64,000 nucleotides of DNA. Origin: Belnapia sp. F-4-1 (GTDB lineage: Bacteria; Pseudomonadota; Alphaproteobacteria; Acetobacterales; Acetobacteraceae). How positions within the stretch are numbered: the stretch's first letter is position 1; every line of letters starts with the position of its first letter. The position numbers were made by a program, and so were the translations under genes. The notes under the pieces are model-generated. The model was not told where the DNA came from. It saw only the letters and a list, made by a program, of their open reading frames with translations, and did not search any database. Below are positions 59,113 to 64,000 of the stretch, in pieces. The DNA lies in contig NZ_KN676113.1 of the NCBI RefSeq assembly GCF_000802185.1, positions 3,451,019 through 3,515,018 of the forward strand. Direction: 5' to 3'.

Positions 59113-60140
59113 GCCGCTTCCAGCCTCCCTGCCGCCCAACGTGCCGCCTCCGCCACCACCGGATCGGCATCGTCGGCGAGGGCCTGCGCCGTGGAGCGCA
59201 GCGCGGGCTCGCCGGAATTGCCGATCGCCACCAGCACGTTCCGCACGAACCGGTCCCGTCCGATGCGCTTCACCGGGCTCGCGGTGAAGAGGGCGCGGAA
59301 GCCGGCATCGTCCAGCGCCGCCAGCTCGGCGAGACGCGGGGCACTGAGCGAGGCGCGCGGGGCGAAGGCGGGCTCGCTATGGGCGCGGGCGAATTTGTTC
59401 CAGGGGCAGACGGCGAGGCAGTCGTCGCAGCCGTAGATGCGGTTGCCCATCGCCACGCGATGCTCCTCGGGGATCGGCCCGCGATGCTCGATGGTGAGGT
59501 AGCTGATGCAGCGCCGCGCATCGAGCCGGCGTGGTGCCGGGAAGGCGCGGGTCGGGCAGATGTCGAGGCAGGCGCTGCAGCGCCCGCACCGGTCCTGGCC
59601 CGGCGGATCGGGCGGCAGGTCGAGCGTCGTGTAGATCTCGCCGAGGAAGAGCCAGGAGCCGTGCTGCCGGCTCACCAGATTGGTGTGCTTGCCCTGCCAG
59701 CCGAGCCCGGCCTGCTGCGCCAGCGGCTTCTCCATCACCGGCGCGGTGTCGACGAAGACCTTCACCAGCGCTTCCGGCCAGTGGGCGACCATCCAGCGGG
59801 CGAGGGATTTGAGGCGGGATTTCACCACGTCATGATAGTCGCGGTTCTGCGCATAGACGCTGATGGCGCCGCGGTCGCGCTGTTGCAGCACCGCCAGCGG
59901 GTCCTCCGCCGGCGCGTAGCTCAGGCCGAGCGAGACCACGCTCACCGCCTCCGGCCAGAGCGCGCGGGGATGCGCCCGCTGCTCGGCGCGTGCCTCCATC
60001 CAGCCCATCGTGCCGTGCAGGCCCTCGGCGAGGAAGCGATTCAGCCGGGCGCGCGCCTCCTCCGGCAGGGTCGCGGCGGTGAAGCCGATGGCGTCGAAGC
60101 CGAGGCGCCCGGCCTCGGTGCGGATCAGGTCCTTCGTCAC
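59109..60140 (-). CDS. queG: Epoxyqueuosine reductase QueG
   Basis: A 343-residue cobalamin- and iron-sulfur-dependent reductase that performs the last step of queuosine formation in tRNA. Two 4Fe-4S motifs are visible: [13 protein letters not shown] near residue 186, and [10 protein letters not shown] near 235. A HEAT-like C-terminal tail follows. It starts at GTG 60140 behind a very strong AAGGAGG site and overlaps queC by four bases. Confidence 0.96.
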   Translation of the reverse strand: MTKDLIRTEAGRLGFDAIGFTAATLPEEARARLNRFLAEGLHGTMGWMEARAEQRAHPRALWPEAVSVVSLGLSYAPAEDPLAVLQQRDRGAISVYAQNRDYHDVVKSRLKSLARWMVAHWPEALVKVFVDTAPVMEKPLAQQAGLGWQGKHTNLVSRQHGSWLFLGEIYTTLDLPPDPPGQDRCGRCSACLDICPTRAFPAPRRLDARRCISYLTIEHRGPIPEEHRVAMGNRIYGCDDCLAVCPWNKFARAHSEPAFAPRASLSAPRLAELAALDDAGFRALFTASPVKRIGRDRFVRNVLVAIGNSGEPALRSTAQALADDADPVVAEAARWAAGRLEAA

Positions 60141-60282
60141 GCGGCCTCCTTAGCATCCGGCGAGCCCTTCCGGCGACAGGAAGGATGGTTCGAGGACCCG
60201 AAACAATAATAACGGGCAGATGACATCGGGCAGTCGGACAATACGGTTAGGATGTTGCGGAAGAGACGGCAGGAGGCGATCG

Positions 60283-60939
60283 ATGAACGCACCGCAGCGC
60301 AGCTTCGTCTTCTATCCGATGCACAACCAGCCACCGGACAAGGCCAACCCGCTGGGCAACGACGCGACCGGCGCCTTCCAGCTTGGCGCCGCCCTGTACG
60401 AGAAATACTTTACGAAACTCGGCTGCGACGTGACGATGTACATGTTCGACAACCACCTGCCCGCGGAACAGCGGCGGGCGCAGATCATCAATGCCCTCTG
60501 CATCGGCACCGGGGGCGGCTGGTACGATGCGATCGTCTATTTCGGCCATGGCTACCCGGACGGCATGCCCTCGGCCGGCTTCGACCTGAAATCCATCGAC
60601 CAATTGACCAACGCCGTCTGGGCTTGCGGGCAGTATTCTGTGAAGGTCGTGCTCTATGCCTGCTCCTGCGGCGTCGATGCAGGCTATGCGTGGCGCATCT
60701 CCGAGGCGATGAAGCCCTGGGCGCAGGAGGGTTACGGCGTCTATGGCCATGCCAGCGACGGCCATGCCTTCTCGAACGCGCAGGTGCGGCAATATCCGAA
60801 CGGCGGCGCCGTCACCGGTATCAAGACCGCGCCGGCGGGGAAGATTCCCGCCTGGGTAAAGTCCTTCGCCGACCCGAAGAGTACGCTCTGGCTGCGCTTC
60901 CCCTTCATGGGCGCGGAGGAGATCGCGGCGGAACTCTAG
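60283..60939 (+). CDS. Caspase-like-fold protein of unknown function
   Basis: A 218-residue protein. Motifs suggest a clan CD peptidase core: a His-Gly pair in [11 protein letters not shown] near residue 90, then VVLYACSCG near residue 125, where a Cys follows a hydrophobic strand as in caspases, gingipains and CHAT proteins. The N-terminus ([13 protein letters not shown]) has no signal peptide. A GGAGG site precedes the ATG. It is a single gene inserted on the opposite strand between queG and queF. Its stop shares CTAG with the queF stop. Confidence 0.68.
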   Translation: MNAPQRSFVFYPMHNQPPDKANPLGNDATGAFQLGAALYEKYFTKLGCDVTMYMFDNHLPAEQRRAQIINALCIGTGGGWYDAIVYFGHGYPDGMPSAGFDLKSIDQLTNAVWACGQYSVKVVLYACSCGVDAGYAWRISEAMKPWAQEGYGVYGHASDGHAFSNAQVRQYPNGGAVTGIKTAPAGKIPAWVKSFADPKSTLWLRFPFMGAEEIAAEL

Positions 60940-61406
60940 CCCCGTCCCCGGTAGCTTGGCACGCCCTGGTCCGGCACCCAAACGCCCTCCGGCGTCGGCC
61001 CCGTGGCGTAGAAGACATCGATCGGGATGCCGCCGCGCGGATACCAGTAGCCGCCGATGCGCAGCCATTCCGGCTCGAGCTCGTCGGCCAGCCGCCGGCC
61101 GATGGCGACGGTGCAGGCCTCGTGGAAGGCGCCATGGTTGCGGAATGCGCCGAGATAAAGCTTCAGCGACTTGCTTTCCACCAGCCAGCTGCGTGGCACG
61201 TAGTCGATCACCAGATGCGCAAAATCCGGCTGCCCGGTCAGCGGGCAGAGCGACGTGAACTCGGGCGCCGCGAAGCGCACGAGGTAGCGCAGCCCCGGAT
61301 GCGGGTTCGGCACGCGCTCGAGCCGTGCCTCCTCCGGGGTGGCCGGCAGGCCAGTGTTGCGGCCGAGCAGGGTCAGCCCGGTGGTGTCGGTGGTCGCCTC
61401 AGCCAT
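60936..61406 (-). CDS. queF: NADPH-dependent 7-cyano-7-deazaguanine reductase QueF
   Basis: A 156-residue, short-type QueF that reduces preQ0 to preQ1. The catalytic Cys is in [14 protein letters not shown] near residue 54. [17 protein letters not shown] near residue 78 is the second signature, with the Glu and His needed for substrate binding. The start at ATG 61406 overlaps the tgt end by eight bases. The product preQ1 is inserted into tRNA by Tgt. Confidence 0.97.
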   Translation of the reverse strand: MAEATTDTTGLTLLGRNTGLPATPEEARLERVPNPHPGLRYLVRFAAPEFTSLCPLTGQPDFAHLVIDYVPRSWLVESKSLKLYLGAFRNHGAFHEACTVAIGRRLADELEPEWLRIGGYWYPRGGIPIDVFYATGPTPEGVWVPDQGVPSYRGRG

Positions 61407-62538
61407 CGTTTTCCTCACGCGGCCCTTGGGGCGATGTCGCCCAGCCCGCCTCCAGCGCCGCCGCATGCTCGTCGAGGCGCCCCTCGCATATGGCGATGCG
61501 GAGGCCGCGCATCAAATCCTGGTAGTACTGGATGTTGTGCCAGGTCAGCAGCATCGGCCCGAGCATCTCCTCGGCCTTGATGAGGTGGTGCAGGTAGGCC
61601 CGCGAGTGGCGCGCGCAGGCCGGGCAGCCACAGGCGGGGTCGAGCGGCGACGGATCATCGGCGTGGCGGGCGTTGCGCAGGTTCAGCATGCCGCGGCTGG
61701 TATAGGCCCGCCCGGTGCGCCCGGACCGGGTCGGGATGACGCAGTCGAACATGTCGATGCCGCGCCGGACGGCGCCCAGGATATCGGCCGGGGTGCCGAC
61801 GCCCATCAGGTAGCGCGGCGCACCCTGCGGCATCAGCGGCACGGTGCAGTCGAGGGTCGCGAACATCGCCGCCTGCCCCTCGCCGACCGCGAGCCCGCCC
61901 ACCGCATAGCCCTCGAAGCCGATCGCGGTCAGCGCCGCCACGCTTTCGGCCCGCAGCGCGGGATGCACCCCACCCTGGATGATGCCGAACAGCCCGTGCC
62001 CCTCCCGCGGCTCATAGGCCGCACGCGACCGCGCCGCCCAGCGCATCGACAGCCGCATCGAGGCCGCCACCTGCTCCTCCGTCGCTGGGAAGGGCGTGCA
62101 TTCGTCGAAGCACATGGTCACGTCGGCACCGAGCAGCCGCTGAATCTCGACGCTCCGCTCCGGCGTCAGCCGGTGCTTCGCGCCATCGACATGGCTGCGG
62201 AAGGTGACGCCCTCCTCGTCCATGCTGCGGAGCCCGGCGAGGCTCATCACCTGGAAGCCGCCGCTGTCGGTGAGGATCGGCCCGTGCCAGTCCATGAACC
62301 GATGCAGGCCGCCGAGCCGCGCCACGCGCTCCGCCCCCGGACGCAGCATCAGGTGGTAGGTGTTGCCGAGGACCATCCGCGCGCCGGTCGTCCGCACCGC
62401 GTCGGCGGTCATCGCCTTGACCGTGCCGGCGGTGCCGACCGGCATGAAGACCGGCGTCTCGACCGTGCCATGGGCGGTGTGCAGCACCCCGGCGCGGGCG
62501 GCGCCGTCACGGGCGAGGGGGGTCCAGTGCAGGGTCAT
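61399..62538 (-). CDS. tgt: Queuine tRNA-ribosyltransferase Tgt
   Basis: A 379-residue enzyme that exchanges guanine-34 for preQ1 in tRNAs with GUN anticodons. The active-site block [12 protein letters not shown] near residue 90 holds the catalytic Asp. The nucleophile Asp region appears as [11 protein letters not shown] near 265. The zinc site [17 protein letters not shown] is near 305. Start ATG 62538 overlaps the queA stop (ATGA). Confidence 0.97.
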   Translation of the reverse strand: MTLHWTPLARDGAARAGVLHTAHGTVETPVFMPVGTAGTVKAMTADAVRTTGARMVLGNTYHLMLRPGAERVARLGGLHRFMDWHGPILTDSGGFQVMSLAGLRSMDEEGVTFRSHVDGAKHRLTPERSVEIQRLLGADVTMCFDECTPFPATEEQVAASMRLSMRWAARSRAAYEPREGHGLFGIIQGGVHPALRAESVAALTAIGFEGYAVGGLAVGEGQAAMFATLDCTVPLMPQGAPRYLMGVGTPADILGAVRRGIDMFDCVIPTRSGRTGRAYTSRGMLNLRNARHADDPSPLDPACGCPACARHSRAYLHHLIKAEEMLGPMLLTWHNIQYYQDLMRGLRIAICEGRLDEHAAALEAGWATSPQGPREENDG

Positions 62539-63581
62539 GGGGCATCCTCCCGCTCCAGCAGGCTGCCGTCCCCATAGCTGTAGAAGCGGTAGCCGTTCGC
62601 AATGGCATGGGCATAGGCCGCCCGCATCCGCCCGACGCCGGCGAAGGCCGAGACCAGCATGAAGAGAGTGCTCCGCGGCAGGTGGAAATTGGTCAGCAGG
62701 AGGTCGGCGCCGCGGAAGCGGTGGCCGGGCAGCAGGTAGATGTCCGTCAGCCCGCGGAAGGGGCGGACCACGCCATCCTCCCCCACCGCCGTCTCCAGCA
62801 GCCGCAATGCCGTGGTGCCGATGGCGACGACGCGCCCGCCCGCCGCCCGCGCCGCGTTGACCGCGCTGGCGGCCTCCCCCGTCACCTCGCCCCATTCCGG
62901 GTGGAGCTTGTGCTCGCGCGGATCATCGGCCCGCATCGGCAAAAAGGTGCCGGCGCCGACATGCAGCGTCACCACGGCCTGGCCGACGCCGCGGGCGGCG
63001 ATCGCCCCCAGCAGCGCTGGCGTGAAGTGGAGGCTCGCCGTCGGCGCGGCGACGGCGCCGGGGCGGGCCGCGAAGATGGTCTGGTAGTCCTCCCGGTCCT
63101 CCGGCAGCGGGCCCTCCGGCCGGGCGATATAGGGCGGCAGCGGCACCTCGCCGGCCGCCTCCAGCGCCGCGGCCAGCGCCGCCTGGTCAGGACCGAAATC
63201 GAGCAGCGCCATGCCACCCTCCCGCCGCTCGACGACGCGCGGGGCGAGGCCGGGCGCGCCCTCGATAGCGACCGTGTCGCCTGGCCGCAGCCGCCTGGCG
63301 TTGCGCACCAACGCCTCCCACAGCCCGCCGCCCTCGGCGCGGTTCAGCATGATCTCGACCGAGGCATCCCCGCGCCGGCCGCGCAGCCGGGCCGGGATCA
63401 CCCGCGTGTCATTGACCACCAGGATGTCGCCCGGCCGCAGCAGGCCCGGCAGGTCGCCGATGATGCGGTCCGCCAGCCCGTCGCGCCCTACCTGCAGCAG
63501 CCGCGCCGCGTCGCGTGGCCGGGCCGGCGCCTGGGCGATCAGCCGCTCGGGCAGGTCGAAGTCGAAATCCGCGGTGCGCAT
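62535..63581 (-). CDS. queA: S-adenosylmethionine:tRNA ribosyltransferase-isomerase QueA
   Basis: A 348-residue enzyme that adds the epoxycyclopentanediol group from SAM to preQ1 in t[27 protein letters not shown] at the N-terminus, [13 protein letters not shown] near residue 55 and [17 protein letters not shown] near residue 300 are diagnostic. It is the first gene of the queA-tgt-queF cluster; queG and queC follow beyond the caspase-like gene. A 127-bp region upstream is shared with a divergent dioxygenase gene. Confidence 0.97.
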   Translation of the reverse strand: MRTADFDFDLPERLIAQAPARPRDAARLLQVGRDGLADRIIGDLPGLLRPGDILVVNDTRVIPARLRGRRGDASVEIMLNRAEGGGLWEALVRNARRLRPGDTVAIEGAPGLAPRVVERREGGMALLDFGPDQAALAAALEAAGEVPLPPYIARPEGPLPEDREDYQTIFAARPGAVAAPTASLHFTPALLGAIAARGVGQAVVTLHVGAGTFLPMRADDPREHKLHPEWGEVTGEAASAVNAARAAGGRVVAIGTTALRLLETAVGEDGVVRPFRGLTDIYLLPGHRFRGADLLLTNFHLPRSTLFMLVSAFAGVGRMRAAYAHAIANGYRFYSYGDGSLLEREDAP

Positions 63582-63708
63582 GGGCGGGGGCGGTAGCTCG
63601 GCGGGGCGCGGAAGGCAACCGCGCCGTACTCGGCGCCGCCCGCTGCGCGGCAAGGTTGACGGAAGCGCCCCGCCGCCTGACGCTGCCCCGAAAGGGAGGG
63701 ACGTGGCC

Positions 63709-64000
63709 ATGCGGATCACACCGAACGACGCTGCACTGGGCGCACGGGTGGAAGGTATCGACCTCGCGATGCCGCTATCGACCGAGGATCGCCGCGACGT
63801 GCTGCGCGCCCTCGGCCAGTATGGCGTGCTCTGCTTCCCGGGCCAGGATCTCGACGCGCCGCGGCTCTCCGCCTTCGGCAGCCGCTTCGGCATGCTGGAG
63901 GTGAATGTCGCCAACCTGTTCCATGCCCCTGGCCACCCGGAGGTCATGATCCTCTCGAACCGGAAGGATGCCGAGGGCCGGCCGGCCGGCCTGAACGACG
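63709..64000 (+). CDS. TauD/TfdA-family dioxygenase, N-terminal part (cut by right edge)
   Basis: The first 97 codons are present. GARVEGIDLAMPLS near residue 11 and QYGVLCFPGQDL near residue 37 are the opening blocks of the TauD/TfdA family of Fe(II)/2-oxoglutarate dioxygenases, which oxidise taurine, 2,4-D and similar acids. The iron-binding HxD motif would lie beyond the window edge. GGGAGGG precedes the ATG at good spacing. It is divergent from queA. Confidence 0.82.
   Translation, partial: MRITPNDAALGARVEGIDLAMPLSTEDRRDVLRALGQYGVLCFPGQDLDAPRLSAFGSRFGMLEVNVANLFHAPGHPEVMILSNRKDAEGRPAGLND

Noticed and set aside
1-64000. Mobile elements, CRISPR arrays, tRNA or rRNA genes
   Set aside because: No transposase, integrase, regularly spaced repeats, tRNA cloverleaf or rRNA sequence was found on reading both strands.

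Overview
The window reads as chromosomal DNA of a high-GC, metabolically broad alphaproteobacterium, most likely an Acetobacteraceae of the Roseomonas type. This is an inference from the very high GC content, the PQQ operon, the orphan tripartite-tricarboxylate (Bug-type) binding proteins, the several molybdenum hydroxylases and the densely overlapping catabolic operons. I saw no rRNA, tRNA, CRISPR array, transposase, integrase or phage gene.

Layout. 1-8.5 kb: a 2-hydroxyacid dehydrogenase, a TauE/SafE exporter, a PrpF isomerase coupled to a lone CoxL-type hydroxylase, and a beta-oxidation operon (two acyl-CoA dehydrogenases and an enoyl-CoA hydratase). 8.5-11.3 kb: a phasin-like protein, a Cys-rich copper-storage protein, small proteins and asd. 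11.4-16.4 kb: a PQQ locus in which pqqA is separated from pqqBCDE by a secreted PQQ sugar/sorbosone-type dehydrogenase and a cytochrome c. 16.8-30.9 kb: a 2-aminobenzoate (anthranilate) CoA-thioester pathway island. It holds the ligase, the monooxygenase/old-yellow-enzyme fusion (ACMR), two enoyl-CoA hydratases, an SDR, a RidA protein, a MarR regulator, an extra flavin monooxygenase, and a complete branched-chain-type ABC importer ending in a cupin gene. Related MarR-box-like palindromes lie in the SDR/fusion divergent promoter and again in front of the ABC operon, so the two operons probably form one regulon.

31-36 kb: two DUF2382 stress proteins, an arylformamidase-like esterase, an Asp/Glu racemase-family protein, a Bug protein and a GntR regulator. 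36-44 kb: AsmA, PsiF and a zincin-like protein, an AtzG-like/amidase pair, a large secreted SGNH/carbohydrate-binding protein and a ThDP enzyme. 44.6-47.8 kb: a circularly permuted ATP-grasp, an alpha-E protein and the proteasome-like peptidase Anbu, a conserved trio of unknown product. 47.9-57.6 kb: a translationally coupled catabolic operon (Bug protein, two-subunit Mo hydroxylase, dihydroxyphthalate-decarboxylase-like protein, ADP-forming CoA ligase), followed by an IorAB-type hydroxylase. 58.2-63.6 kb: queuosine genes queC, queG, queF, tgt and queA, with a small lipoprotein and a caspase-like protein in their midst. The right edge cuts a TauD/TfdA dioxygenase gene.

Base composition changes near 36 kb. 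The + strand is C-rich to the left whatever the gene direction, and G-rich just to the right, which suggests a replichore or rearrangement boundary.
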